A stretch of DNA of 64,000 nt from DATAES01 sp963721305. GTDB lineage: Bacteria > Actinomycetota > Acidimicrobiia > Acidimicrobiales > JACDCH01. The notes beneath the pieces were generated by a model, which saw only the letters and a program-made list of their open reading frames with translations, made no database searches and had not been told where the DNA came from. The DNA lies in assembly GCA_963721305.1 (NCBI GenBank), contig CAVRIR010000002.1, positions 420,273 through 484,272 on the forward strand, written 5' to 3'. This document shows, piece by piece, positions 32,131-41,363 of this stretch. Position numbers and translations under genes: made by a program. The first letter of the stretch is position 1, and every line of letters begins with the position of its first letter.

Positions 32131-32718
32131 GTGTTCGAGGAGCTCTTGGCCCATCCGGGCGTCGTGGAGGTCTGCGAGCTGCGCTCGTCGTTCGGGTTGC
32201 TCGCGTTCCACGGCGGCAACCTCGAGCGGCAGACCGACGTGATCGCGAGCCGGGTCGCGGCGCGCGCCGGCGCGTCGCTGTATGCCGTCCTGCAACCGAG
32301 CGATCTGCGGTGGCACATCCCGTCGATCGCGGTGCAGCCGTCGTCGTCCGTGCTCCTCGCTCGCTTCCTCGCGCATGTCGACGTCGCGATCGCCGTGCAC
32401 GGTTACGGTCGGGACGGGTTCTGGACGACGTTGTTGCTCGGCGGCTCGAATCGCACGCTCGCACACCATGTCGGCCAGGCGTTGCGGCGAACGATCGGAC
32501 CGCACGACTACACCGTGATCGACGAGCTCCCCGACATCCCGGAGTCGCTCCGCGGCGTGCATCCCCGCAATCCGGTGAACTTGCCCGCCGCGCAGGGCGT
32601 GCAGCTCGAGCTGCCACCGCGCATTCGCGGGACGACGCCGCTGAGCAAGCCGGAGCACACCGAGGCCCTGGTGGACGGGTTGGTCGACGCGGTGCTGACG
32701 TGGAACGAAGTCAGCTGA
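32131..32718 (+). CDS. Poly-gamma-glutamate hydrolase family protein (PGA hydrolase / DUF867)
   Basis: 195 residues. FHGGNLERQTDVIAS (zinc motif with His and Glu), VAIAVHGYGRDGFW, HPRNPVNLPAAQGVQLELPPRIRG (seen in parts) match the phage-derived poly-gamma-glutamate hydrolase family, zinc peptidases that cleave gamma-linked glutamate. No signal peptide is seen, so the substrate may be an intracellular gamma-glutamyl chain such as the F420 tail; this is inference. GTG start at 32131. Confidence 0.8.
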   Translation: MFEELLAHPGVVEVCELRSSFGLLAFHGGNLERQTDVIASRVAARAGASLYAVLQPSDLRWHIPSIAVQPSSSVLLARFLAHVDVAIAVHGYGRDGFWTTLLLGGSNRTLAHHVGQALRRTIGPHDYTVIDELPDIPESLRGVHPRNPVNLPAAQGVQLELPPRIRGTTPLSKPEHTEALVDGLVDAVLTWNEVS

Positions 32719-32721
32719 CGG

Positions 32722-33312
32722 TTACGGCGCGATGCGCACGATCGACCAGCCGCCGTCGGTCCGTTCGTACCGCAACCGATCGTGCAGGCGGTTCGGCTGG
32801 TTGTGCCAGAACTCGATGCGGTCCGGCCGCAACCTGAAGCCACCCCAGTGCTTCGGCCGGGGAACCTCCACACCCTCGAATCGTGCGGTGAGCTCGGAGA
32901 CGCGATGTTCGAGCCACATGCGATCCGGCACGATCGAGCTCTGGGGCGACGCCCAGGCCCCGATCTGACTGGCTCGGTCGCGTGCGGCGAAGTAGGCGTC
33001 CGACACGTCGGCATCGACCTCGGACACGGTGCCGAGCACGATCACCTGCCGGCCGATCGGGAACCACGGGAACACCAACGATGCCCTCGGGTTCTCGCGC
33101 ACCTCCCGTGCCTTGGTGCTTTCGTAGTTGGTGAACCACACGAAGCCGCGCTCGTCCACCCCTTTCAACAGCACATGGCGCGCCGATGGCCGCCCGCTGG
33201 CGTCGGCGGTGGCGAGAACCATCGCGGTGGGTTCAGGCAAGGAAGCGACCGCGTCGGCCATCCATCGCTCGAACTGCTTGACCGGATCGGGGTCGAGATC
33301 AGCGACGTCCAT
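32722..33312 (-). CDS. pdxH: Pyridoxine/pyridoxamine 5'-phosphate oxidase
   Basis: FMN enzyme oxidising PNP or PMP to PLP. 196 residues. PTAMVLATADASGRPSARHVLLKG, GFVWFTNYESTKAREVRENPRASLVFPWFP, RQVIVLGTVSEVD, ASPQSSIV and the C-terminal WGGFRLRPDRIEFWHNQPNRLHDRLRYER (in parts), which holds the substrate arginine and histidine. ATG at 33312. Divergent from the enoyl-CoA hydratase gene. Confidence 0.95.
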   Translation of the reverse strand: MDVADLDPDPVKQFERWMADAVASLPEPTAMVLATADASGRPSARHVLLKGVDERGFVWFTNYESTKAREVRENPRASLVFPWFPIGRQVIVLGTVSEVDADVSDAYFAARDRASQIGAWASPQSSIVPDRMWLEHRVSELTARFEGVEVPRPKHWGGFRLRPDRIEFWHNQPNRLHDRLRYERTDGGWSIVRIAP

Positions 33313-33337
33313 CTCCCTGGGTGTCTAGCTTGCGAGC

Positions 33338-34168
33338 ATGGCGTATGACGACTTCGAAACGATGCGCGTGCAGGCGGATGGCGCGGTGGTGCGGGCGGTC
33401 ATCGACCACCCGCCGATCAACCTGCTCGACCTACCGCTCATGCTCGAGCTCGACCGCCTCGGGCAGGTGATCGAGGCGGATGCGGACGTCAAGGTGCTCG
33501 TGCTCTCGTCGGCCAACGACGAGTTCTTCATCGCACATGCAGACGTGAACCTGCTCCTCGGTCTGCCACGCGAGGAGCGGGCGGGACCGAACGAGACGCT
33601 CGGATTCTTCCACGCGCTCGTCGACCGGTTCCGCACCATGCCCAAGGCGACGCTCGCCGTCGTGGAGGGACGCGTGCGAGGCGGAGGCTCTGAGGTCGTG
33701 TCGTCGATGGACATGCGCTTCGCCGACATCGATCGCGCCGCGTTCGGCCAGCCCGAAGCTGCGCTCGGCATCATCCCTGGCGGGAGTGGCACGCAGCGAC
33801 TGCCTGCGCTGGTCGGGCGAGCTCGAGCGCTCGAGGTGATGCTCGGTTGCGGCGACGTCGACGGCGCGACTGCGGAGCGTTGGGGTTGGGTCAACCGCGC
33901 TTTGCCGCGGGACGAGCTGCACGCGCACGTGGATCAACTCGTCGATCGGATCGCGTCGTTCCCGGCGGGAGCGATCGCGGCGGTGAAGTCCTCGGTCGCG
34001 AATGCATCGCTCGATCCGCAGCCGGGTTTGCGCACGGAGGAATTCCTCTTCACGCAGACCTTGCTCGATCCCGAGGCCATCGCACGGATGGAACGGTTCA
34101 TGGAGATCGGCGGACAGACCCGCGACGTCGAGCTCGACCTGACGTCGCTCTACAGCAGATTGAGCTGA
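33338..34168 (+). CDS. Enoyl-CoA hydratase/isomerase family protein
   Basis: 276-residue crotonase. VIDHPPINLLDLPL, ANDEFFIAHADVNLLL (oxyanion hole region), AVVEGRVRGGGSEVVSSMDMRFAD, with the second oxyanion residue in RGGGSE, and ALGIIPGGSGTQRLPALVGRARALEVML. The canonical Glu of hydratases after GG-x is replaced around GSEVVSSMD, so an isomerase or other crotonase reaction is possible. Last 19 bp overlap the facing radical SAM gene. Confidence 0.85.
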   Translation: MAYDDFETMRVQADGAVVRAVIDHPPINLLDLPLMLELDRLGQVIEADADVKVLVLSSANDEFFIAHADVNLLLGLPREERAGPNETLGFFHALVDRFRTMPKATLAVVEGRVRGGGSEVVSSMDMRFADIDRAAFGQPEAALGIIPGGSGTQRLPALVGRARALEVMLGCGDVDGATAERWGWVNRALPRDELHAHVDQLVDRIASFPAGAIAAVKSSVANASLDPQPGLRTEEFLFTQTLLDPEAIARMERFMEIGGQTRDVELDLTSLYSRLS

Positions 34169-35124
34169 TCCGGCGGCCTCTTCCTCGCGGTCTGGCGTGC
34201 GCCACGGACGTTGTATGTGGCTGACGAACGCCGAGACGACGAAGGCAGCGACACGCGGGTGCCGTAGAGGCGCTTGTAGTAGTCGACGAGGTGCGGGTGC
34301 GTCTTGGCGAGATGCGCGTAGTACACCTCTTTCACTCCCGGCTTGAGCCGCAAGCCGCCGCGAACGATCGACGCCGCGCCCGCTTCGCGGCACGCTCGCG
34401 TCACCTCGTCGACCTGCTCAGGCGCGTCGGACAGCCCCGGCAGGATCGGCGCGATCAAGACACCGCAGGGGATGCCGGCGGCGTTGAGCTGCTCGACCGC
34501 CTTCACCCGCTGGCGTGGATGGGGGGTGCCCGGCTCGGTCGCCTTCCACACCTCTTCGTCGAGCGTGCCGATCGACAGGTCGACGCGCACACGGGTGCGC
34601 CGGCTTGCCTCGAGAAGCAGCTGCTTGTCGCGCAGCACCAACGTCGACTTGGTCAGGATCGAGAACGGATTGGCGAACTCGACAAGTGTCTCGATGATGC
34701 CGCGGGTCAGGCTGTACTTCCCCTCGCACCGCTGGTACGGATCGGTGTTGGTCCCCATCGCGATGAGATGGCCGCCCCAGGTGCGCGGCTGCAACTCCGC
34801 CCGAAGCCGCTCGACGGCGTTGATCTTGACGACGATCTTGCGATCGAAGTCCTCGTCGATGCCGAGATCGAGGTACGCGTGCGTCGGGCGAGCGAAGCAG
34901 TAGACGCACGCGTGGCTGCACCCTCGGTACGCGTTGATCGTGTACTCGAAGCCGAACGGTGCGCCGGCGACATGGTTGATGATGCGCTTGGCCCGGACGT
35001 GCAGGAACTCCATGCCCCGGAACTCGCCCCGGCCCGGCTCACGCTCGAAGATCGGGTCCTCGAAGAGCGTGGCCTGGGCGCGGGGCTCGTCCGCAAGCGT
35101 CCAGCGCGGCTGCCCGTCTGCCAT
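34150..35124 (-). CDS. Radical SAM protein (SPL / Rv2578c family)
   Basis: 324 residues. NAYRGCSHACVYCFARPTH carries the CxxxCxxC cluster motif (CSHACVYC). Then AMGTNTDPYQRCEGKYSLTRGIIETL, RVDLSIGTLDEEVWKATEPGTP, GIPCGVLIAPILPGLSD. Resembles spore photoproduct lyase-like proteins widespread in non-sporulating actinobacteria; function unassigned. ATG at 35124. C-terminal basic tail (QTARKRPPDQ). Confidence 0.88.
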   Translation of the reverse strand: MADGQPRWTLADEPRAQATLFEDPIFEREPGRGEFRGMEFLHVRAKRIINHVAGAPFGFEYTINAYRGCSHACVYCFARPTHAYLDLGIDEDFDRKIVVKINAVERLRAELQPRTWGGHLIAMGTNTDPYQRCEGKYSLTRGIIETLVEFANPFSILTKSTLVLRDKQLLLEASRRTRVRVDLSIGTLDEEVWKATEPGTPHPRQRVKAVEQLNAAGIPCGVLIAPILPGLSDAPEQVDEVTRACREAGAASIVRGGLRLKPGVKEVYYAHLAKTHPHLVDYYKRLYGTRVSLPSSSRRSSATYNVRGARQTARKRPPDQLNLL

Positions 35125-35161
35125 CGACGGTGAGCCTAGCCGAACATGTGTTCGTAGGCTG

Positions 35162-36127
35162 CTACACGTTGAACTTCAGGCCGTAGGTCGACTTGAGGCC
35201 CATCAGGCAGTACGGCCGGCTCGGGCACTCGGGCGGCCCGCCCAACTTGAGGGGATCCTTCACCTTGGCCAAGTCGCTGACCGTCGACAGGCCGTACTTG
35301 TCGGCCGTCTGTTTCGTGACCACGAACGTGTTCACGCTGTCCGCCGGCGCCGGCGTCGTGAGCGTGAACCCTTGTGGCTCAGCCTTCGACTTGGCTTCGT
35401 TCAGCGTGGCGGTGAGGTCGTTGGTCGCGTTGCCGCCGAGGAACGTGTCGAGCGTGCCGACGAACTCGGGAACGAGGTCGATCTGCCCTTGCTCGAGCGC
35501 CGGGAGGTACGCCTCGCGGGCGCCGAAGTCCATCTTGAACGACACGGTCGCTCCGGCCTTCTGCAACGCCTGCCCGTACAGCTGAGCGGCGAACTCCGAT
35601 TCGGCGAAGTTGGCGCTCGCCACGACGAACGTCCCGCTTGCCGTCGCGCCCGACGGCGGAAGGTTGTTGTCGCTGAGGAACTTGCCGGCGACATCCTCCG
35701 GGTTCTGACCGTCGATCGACACCGATGCAATCGATTGCTGCACCGCCTGCTTCGTCAACTTCGCGTTGACCGCGTCGAGCACCGCGACAACACCGCTGTT
35801 GGCCTTGCTCTTGTTCACGGCGGGGACGAAGTTGTCGACCGGTTGCAGCTTCTTGTCGTCGTCGAGTGCGACCCAGTTGTTCTTGGCGATCGCACCGTCG
35901 CTCGAGAACAGGAGCGCGATGTCGATGTCCCCGTGCTCGAGTGCAGCCTTCGTGTTCGGACCACCTGCATCCAGCGCGACGAACGTGAACGTCGCCGCGG
36001 CGCCGCCGGTGCCGGATGACGAGGCGGCGCTGTTGGCGTTGTTGGAGCTGTCGCTGCCGCATGCTGTGACCAGCAGCAGCGCGACAACGGCGGTGCCGAG
36101 GAGCACCCGTACAGGTTTCGTGATCAC
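35162..36127 (-). CDS. Osmoprotectant ABC transporter substrate-binding lipoprotein, circularly permuted
   Basis: 321 residues: lipobox LLLVTAC, a Ser/Asn/Gly linker, then the two lobes in reversed order. Residues ~45-158 match the C-terminal half of OsmF/OpuBC-type binders (LDAGGPNTKAALEHGDIDIALLF, DDDKKLQPVDNFVP, DPEDVAGKFL-like end). After linker PPSGATASG, residues ~164-321 match the N-terminal half (VVASANFAESEFAAQLYGQAL, GQIDLVPEFVGTLDTFLGG, TPAPADSVNTFVVTKQTADKYGL) and stop at YGLKFNV, where a normal protein would run on into the LDAGGP strand. Length is normal, so nothing is lost. GTG start overlaps the permease stop (GTGA). Ligand probably glycine betaine, choline or another osmolyte. 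Confidence 0.9.
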   Translation of the reverse strand: MITKPVRVLLGTAVVALLLVTACGSDSSNNANSAASSSGTGGAAATFTFVALDAGGPNTKAALEHGDIDIALLFSSDGAIAKNNWVALDDDKKLQPVDNFVPAVNKSKANSGVVAVLDAVNAKLTKQAVQQSIASVSIDGQNPEDVAGKFLSDNNLPPSGATASGTFVVASANFAESEFAAQLYGQALQKAGATVSFKMDFGAREAYLPALEQGQIDLVPEFVGTLDTFLGGNATNDLTATLNEAKSKAEPQGFTLTTPAPADSVNTFVVTKQTADKYGLSTVSDLAKVKDPLKLGGPPECPSRPYCLMGLKSTYGLKFNV

Positions 36128-36870
36128 AAGCCGACCTTTCCATCGGGGACAGGAGTTGCCGCCACCGCGGCGGCCCTCGCAGTGACCACGTCGGCGCGCA
36201 GTCCCCTTGGCGTCAGCACGCGCTGGGTGAGTCCCAACGCGAGCTCGGTCACCAGGGAGAGCAGTGCGACCAGCAGGGCCCCCGCGAAGATCTCAGTGTT
36301 GTCGAAGATCGCCCGTCCGTCGATGATGAATCGCCCGAGGCCTCCCGCGCCGACGAACGCCGCGATCGTGGCGGTCGCGACGACCTGCACGGATGCGGTG
36401 CGCACACCGGCCATCAGGAGCGGGACCGCCATCGGAAGCTCAACACGGCGGAGGATTCCCGATTCGCTCATTCCCATACCGCGTGCGGCGTCACGAACTT
36501 CATCCGGCACCTCCGCGACCGCGACGTACGAGTTGGTCATCAGGGGCGGCACGGCGAGGCACACGAGCGCGATGAACGTCGTGAACGAGCCGATGACCGG
36601 CAGCTCGAGCAGTCCGAACGCCTGGGCGCCGAGGACCAGGATGGCGAACGAGGGAATCGCACGGCCGACGTTCGACACGTTGACCGCAGCGGTGCCGAAC
36701 CGGCGACGATGCCCGAGCCACACCGCGATCGGAACCGCGATGATGATCGACGCGACGATCGCGTACACCGAGTACTGGATGTGCTCCAAGAGCCGGTTCG
36801 GGATGCCGCGCTCGCCGCGCCAGTTTGCCGGGTCGTTGAACCACGTCGCGACCTCGTGCAGGAAGTTCAC
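36124..36870 (-). CDS. Osmoprotectant ABC transporter permease (OpuBD/OpuBB-like, second subunit)
   Basis: 248 residues, five or six helices. HIQYSVYAIVASIIIAVPIAVWLGHRRRF, VSNVGRAIPSFAILVLG, PLMTNSYVAVAEVPDEVRDAARGMGMSESGILRRVELPMAVPLLMAG in parts: the EAA loop (AARGMGMSESGILRRVELP) contacts the ATPase. Ends with QRVLTPRG and a short tail. GTG at 36870 overlaps the first permease stop; GTGA overlap with the binding protein gene follows. Confidence 0.92.
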   Translation of the reverse strand: MNFLHEVATWFNDPANWRGERGIPNRLLEHIQYSVYAIVASIIIAVPIAVWLGHRRRFGTAAVNVSNVGRAIPSFAILVLGAQAFGLLELPVIGSFTTFIALVCLAVPPLMTNSYVAVAEVPDEVRDAARGMGMSESGILRRVELPMAVPLLMAGVRTASVQVVATATIAAFVGAGGLGRFIIDGRAIFDNTEIFAGALLVALLSLVTELALGLTQRVLTPRGLRADVVTARAAAVAATPVPDGKVGL

Positions 36871-37538
36871 CGGTCGGCGCGCCTTCTCGTCCACGGGGTC
36901 ATGAGCCACTGAGCGCCGGCGAGCAACAGGTCCGCGGTGACCGCCAGCGCAACCGACAGCACGATCCCGACCGTGATCGCCGTGCGGATCGGTCGGTTCT
37001 CCCCGATGTAGATGAGGTTGCCGAGGCTCGGGATGGCGAGCAGCCCGGCGACGGCGGCGAGACCGATCACGGTGACCGTGGCGATCCGGATGCCGGCCAT
37101 GATGGCCGGGACGGCGAGCGGCAATTCGATGCGGAGCAACCGCCGGAACCGGCTGTAACCCATGCCGTCCGCCGCGTCCTTGATCTCGGCGGGGACGCCT
37201 TCGAGACCTTCGACGACGTTGCGTACGAGGATCAGCAACGTGTAGCTCGTGAGCGGGATGAGCGCGGTCGTGCGAGACAGCCCTGTGATGGGCAACAGCA
37301 GCGCGAAGGCCGCTAGCGAGGGGATCGTGTAGAGGATGCCGGTGACGGCGAGCGACGGGCCGTACAACCAACGCCAGCGAGCGGCCGCGACACCGATCGG
37401 GATCGCGATCACGAGACCGAAGCCCACGGCGCAAACGGTGAGGATCACGTGCTCCCGCAACGACGACCAGATCAAGTCGGTGTTGCGACCGACCCAGTCC
37501 CACCACAACCAACGGTCGACGTTGCTGGCGAGGACCAC
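36867..37538 (-). CDS. Osmoprotectant ABC transporter permease (OpuBB-like, first subunit)
   Basis: 223 residues. WSSLREHVILTVCAVGFGLVIAIPIGVAAARWRW, LYTIPSLAAFALLLPITGL, and the EAA loop EIKDAADGMGYSRFRRLLRIELPLAVPAIMAGIRIATV in parts. GTG at 37538. Promoter region shared with the ATPase gene (37539-37627) contains two AGCCTTCG direct repeats at 37571 and 37589, 18 bp apart, which may bind a regulator. Confidence 0.92.
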   Translation of the reverse strand: MVLASNVDRWLWWDWVGRNTDLIWSSLREHVILTVCAVGFGLVIAIPIGVAAARWRWLYGPSLAVTGILYTIPSLAAFALLLPITGLSRTTALIPLTSYTLLILVRNVVEGLEGVPAEIKDAADGMGYSRFRRLLRIELPLAVPAIMAGIRIATVTVIGLAAVAGLLAIPSLGNLIYIGENRPIRTAITVGIVLSVALAVTADLLLAGAQWLMTPWTRRRADR

Positions 37539-37627
37539 TGCGGGGTGAGGCTACCGGCCGCGGTTTCATTAGCCTTCGGAGCACCGTCAGCCTTCGAGAC
37601 ACTCTCGACCCGGGACCCGTTCGTTCG

Positions 37628-38743
37628 TTGATCCGCCTCGACAAGGTCACCAAGCGCTATCCGAACGGCACCGTTGCCGTCCACGAGCTGAGTCTCGACG
37701 TGGACGATGGTGAGATCTGCGTACTCGTCGGTCCGTCCGGTTGCGGAAAGACGACGACGATGCGAATGATCAACCGCCTGATCGAGCCGACAGGTGGCCA
37801 CATCTATCTCGACGGCGACGACGTCATGTCGATGAATCCGGTCGAGCTGCGGCGACGCATCGGCTACGTGATCCAGCAGATCGGACTGTTCCCGCACCAG
37901 ACGATCGGCACGAACATCGCGACCGTGCCGCGCCTGCTCGGATGGCCGAAGAAGAAGGTGCGCGAGCGCGTGGACGAGCTGCTCGAGCTCGTCGGGCTCG
38001 ATGCCGCGCAGTACCGCGACCGCTATCCGAGCCAGTTGTCCGGTGGGCAGCGCCAGCGGGTGGGAGTAGCGCGCGCGCTCGGTGCGGACCCGCCGGTGCT
38101 GCTGATGGACGAGCCGTTCGGCGCGATCGATCCGATCAACCGCGAGCGACTGCAGGACGAGTTCCTGCGTCTGCAGGCCGAGGTGAAGAAGACGGTCGTG
38201 TTCGTGACGCATGACATCGAAGAAGCGGTCAAGCTCGGCGATCGCATCGCGATCATGCGCGAAGGTGGTCACCTCGCGCAGTACGACTCACCTGCCGAGG
38301 TGCTCGGCAGTCCCGCGGACGAGTTCGTCGCGGACTTCGTCGGCGCCGATCGCGCGCTGAAGCGTCTGAAGGTGACGTCGATCGAGCTGTCCGACCTCGT
38401 GCAGCCCACGGTCCTCGCGTATGACGCCGATCTCGCGGAGGCGCGGCAACGGCTGAACGCGGACGGGCAGGAGTTCGCGGTGGTGCTCGACGACGATCGG
38501 CGGCTGCGCGGCTACCTCCGGCGCGATCGTGCCGACGGAGATGGCCGGGTCGCGCAACGGTTGCGACGGCTCGACGCGTGGGTGCGGATGTCGGACACGT
38601 TGAAGGACGCGTTCGGCGAGGTGTTGCTGTACGACGCCGGCTGGGTCGCCGTGCTCGACGAGGAAGATCGGTTCCTCGGCGTCCTGACCCCCGAAGCGCT
38701 GTACGCAGCGACCCGTCGCAGCATCGAAGAACACCGCGACTGA
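37628..38743 (+). CDS. Osmoprotectant ABC transporter ATP-binding protein (OpuBA-like, with C-terminal CBS-like region)
   Basis: 371 residues. Walker A GPSGCGKT, Q-loop, signature LSGGQRQRVGVARAL, Walker B VLLMDEPFGAIDP, switch FVTHDIEEAV, typical of the ProV/OpuAA group. After ~245 comes a CBS-like module (VGADRALKRL, AYDADLAEARQRL, VLDEEDRFLGVLTPEALY), which in OpuA-type systems senses ionic strength or nucleotides. TTG start at 37628. It is divergent from its permease and binding-protein genes, an unusual split. Confidence 0.92.
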   Translation: MIRLDKVTKRYPNGTVAVHELSLDVDDGEICVLVGPSGCGKTTTMRMINRLIEPTGGHIYLDGDDVMSMNPVELRRRIGYVIQQIGLFPHQTIGTNIATVPRLLGWPKKKVRERVDELLELVGLDAAQYRDRYPSQLSGGQRQRVGVARALGADPPVLLMDEPFGAIDPINRERLQDEFLRLQAEVKKTVVFVTHDIEEAVKLGDRIAIMREGGHLAQYDSPAEVLGSPADEFVADFVGADRALKRLKVTSIELSDLVQPTVLAYDADLAEARQRLNADGQEFAVVLDDDRRLRGYLRRDRADGDGRVAQRLRRLDAWVRMSDTLKDAFGEVLLYDAGWVAVLDEEDRFLGVLTPEALYAATRRSIEEHRD

Positions 38744-38777
38744 CGACGTCCGGCGCCGTCGCGTCAGGCTTCCTTTG

Positions 38778-38827
38778 CGTTCTGGCGTCATATCCGGCGG
38801 ATATCCGCCGCCGGTGACGCCAGAACG
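38778..38827. terminator. Nested palindrome, bidirectional terminator candidate
   Basis: CGTTCTGGCGTCA (38778-38790) and TGACGCCAGAACG (38815-38827) form a perfect 13-bp stem; inside is CGGCGG-ATAT-CCGCCG (38795-38810), itself a perfect palindrome. It lies between the ends of the convergent ATPase and MMPL genes, 35 bp after the first stop. A second GGCGTCA occurs at 38760 and 38838. Confidence 0.7.
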
Positions 38828-38839
38828 GGCTGAAAGGCG

Positions 38840-41337
38840 TCAGTCGGGGATGGCCGGTTCGGACGGTTCCGCCGCGGCGGAGGCGCCACGGCCGGGCACC
38901 GGGATGAACGGGACGTGCTTGTGCTTCAACATCCCGCGGGACACCCAGTTGCGCTTGTCCGCCCACACGAGCATCGGCGGGAGCACGACGAGCGCGCTCA
39001 AAAGCGCGAACGACACGTTCATGGCGACGATGCGACCGAAGTCGCGCAGCAACGGCAGCGACGAGAACGACAGCACCGCGACACCGGAGATAGCCGTGAG
39101 CGCCGACACGATGAATGCGCGGCCGGTGCGTGACGCGACGACGTCGACCGCGTTCGCGCGGTTCGAGACCTCGGTCGCGTTCTTCGATGTATCGCAACAG
39201 GATCAACGACGTGAACTCGGTGCACGCGGCGACGACGAGCGGACCCCCGACCGCGGTCATCGGGACTCAACTTCAAACTGAAGACCCACGCGACCGTCGA
39301 CGCCATACCCACCGCGATGAGCACCGGTACGAGCGAGAGCAGCGACCGCACGACCGACCGCAGCCGAACCGCCAGGAACAGGAACACGAACAGGATCGCG
39401 AGATAGGTGAGCAGGATCCGGTTGGCTTCGAGGTTGTCGAGCAGGCCGACGCCGACGACGGCCAGGCCGGACGGGGTGGCGCGGATGCCTTCCGGCGGAT
39501 GGGTGTTGTCACGGACGGCGCGCACCATCGGCGCTCGGTCCTCGAGCGATCCCGGTCCGGTGCGGAACACGATGTTGAACGCGGTCTTGCTATCGGCGAC
39601 GGTCGAGACCTGGATGTCCCGCGGCGCCACGTCCCATGCGGCCTCGACGTCCGGTCCCGTCGGCGCGATGTCGCTCGCGCCCGGCACGACCAGCAGATCG
39701 CCCACTGCGGACTCGATGCTGTTGGCCGTGATGATGCGGCCGGAGGGCTCATAGGTCGCCAGCACCTGGTTGGTGAACGTGTGGACGAACTGGATGAACT
39801 GGTCGGAGAACACGTTCTCCGAGGTGACGTACACGCCCATCTCGTTGGACGAGTGCACTTGTCTCTCGACCTCGTCGATGTCCTTGATGACCTGCGAGTG
39901 CTGGTTGACCCACTGGACGGGGTCGGTCTGCAGCGTCAACTTGCCCTCGACGGTGATGCCGATGAAGAACACGGCGAGACTGAAGATGATCAGCGGCACC
40001 GCGCTCGCGGCAGGGAGCGAACCGAGCCAGACGACCAGACGACCGAGCGGCCCCTCACGGAAGTCCTTGCCCTTCGTCGGGGATCGGTACTCGCGGATGC
40101 CGAGGATGGCAAGCGGCAGGATGATCGAACACAGGCAGATGGCCGCGATGCCCACGGCCAGCAACAGGCCGAACTGGCGGATCATCGGCACCTTCGCGAA
40201 GTGCAGTGCTGCGAACGCGAAGATCGCATCGAAGGTCACGACCAGCAACGCCGGACCGAGGTTGCGCGCCGTCTCCTGGATCGGATGCTCGGCGCGGTCG
40301 ATGATGACTTCTTCCTCGACGCGCGCGTGCATCTGGATCGCGTAGTCGATGCCGATGCCGAGCATCACCGGCAGCCCGGCGATCGTCACGACGGTCAGCG
40401 GTATGCCGAGATAGCCGGCGAGCCCGAAGGCCCAGATCACGCCCACGAGGACGACGAAGAGCGGCAGCAGCCGCCATCGCACGTTGAACAGCACGAGCAG
40501 GATCACGATCATGATCGCGACGGCAATCGCACCGAGCGTGAGCATGCCGCCGCGCAGGTAGTCGTTGATCTGCTTCAACAGGATCGACGCGCCGGTCGTT
40601 GTCGTCCTCGCGTTGGGTATCTGCAGCAGGCGGTCGGCCTCCGCCTTCGCCTTCGTCGACGCGGAACCTTCCTGCTCGATCGACTGGTTGCCGAGCAGGC
40701 GCACGATCACCTGCGCGTGGGTCGCGTCGGGGAAGAAGCTGCGCAACGCCAACCGGACCTGACCCTGGTTGTCGTAGAGCAGGAACTTCACCCACTCGGG
40801 ATTGTTCAACGTCCGCTGCTCGAGCGGGATGGCGCTCAGGCGCGTCAACGTCGCGGCGTTGTCAGCGCTGCGCGCTTCGAACTGTGGCGATCCGGGCGTC
40901 TCCTTGCCCAGTGCCGTCAACGTTGCTCTGCCCGCGATGCTCGTCGTCGGGTTGCCGTCGGGGCTCGCGATGAGCGAGTTCGAGAACTCCAACGCAGTGA
41001 GCGGTGTGATGATGCCTTGGTACTGATGCGTGTTCGTCAGCGTGTCGTGGAGCGTCGTGAACCGGGCCTGGTTGTCGGCGCTCATCAACTCGTCGACCGT
41101 GTGCCCCGGGTCCATCGTGATCACGCTGAGCATGGCCTCGCCGCCGAACAGCGCCTGGTAGGCGACGTTGTCCTTGTAGACCTGGTCGCTCTTGTTCAGA
41201 TAGCTGTCCTGGCCGGTCGAGAAATCGAGACGCGTGATGCCGAAGCCCAGTATCAGCGTGACGAGCAGTCCGACGACGGAGACCAATCCCGCACGCTTGC
41301 CGAGCTCGACCGCGAGTCGAGACCAGAAGCGAGACAC
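38840..41337 (-). CDS. MMPL/RND-family transporter, two frameshifts near 39184 and 39262
   Basis: About 832 residues with two six-helix repeats. From GTG at 41337 (VSRFWSRLAVELGKRAG): first helix LVSVVGLLVTLILGFG, large periplasmic loop, then ILLKQINDYLRGGMLTLGAIAVAIMIV, GLPVMLGIGIDYAIQMHARVEEE (a conserved Asp-Tyr pair in helix 4), and a second repeat ending LTAISGVAVLSFSSLPLLRDFG. The frame shifts twice after LKLSP (resumes MTAVGGPLVVAACTEF) and after RYIEE (resumes NATEVSNRANAVDVV). Both lie in conserved helices, so indels are suspected. Probably exports a lipid or hydrophobic compound by proton motive force. Confidence 0.88.
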
Positions 41338-41363
41338 CGGTTCGGACCGTAGTCCGCCGACGG

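Noticed and set aside
35162..36127. Truncation of the osmolyte-binding protein
   Set aside because: Both lobes are complete and total length is normal; the order is changed, not shortened.
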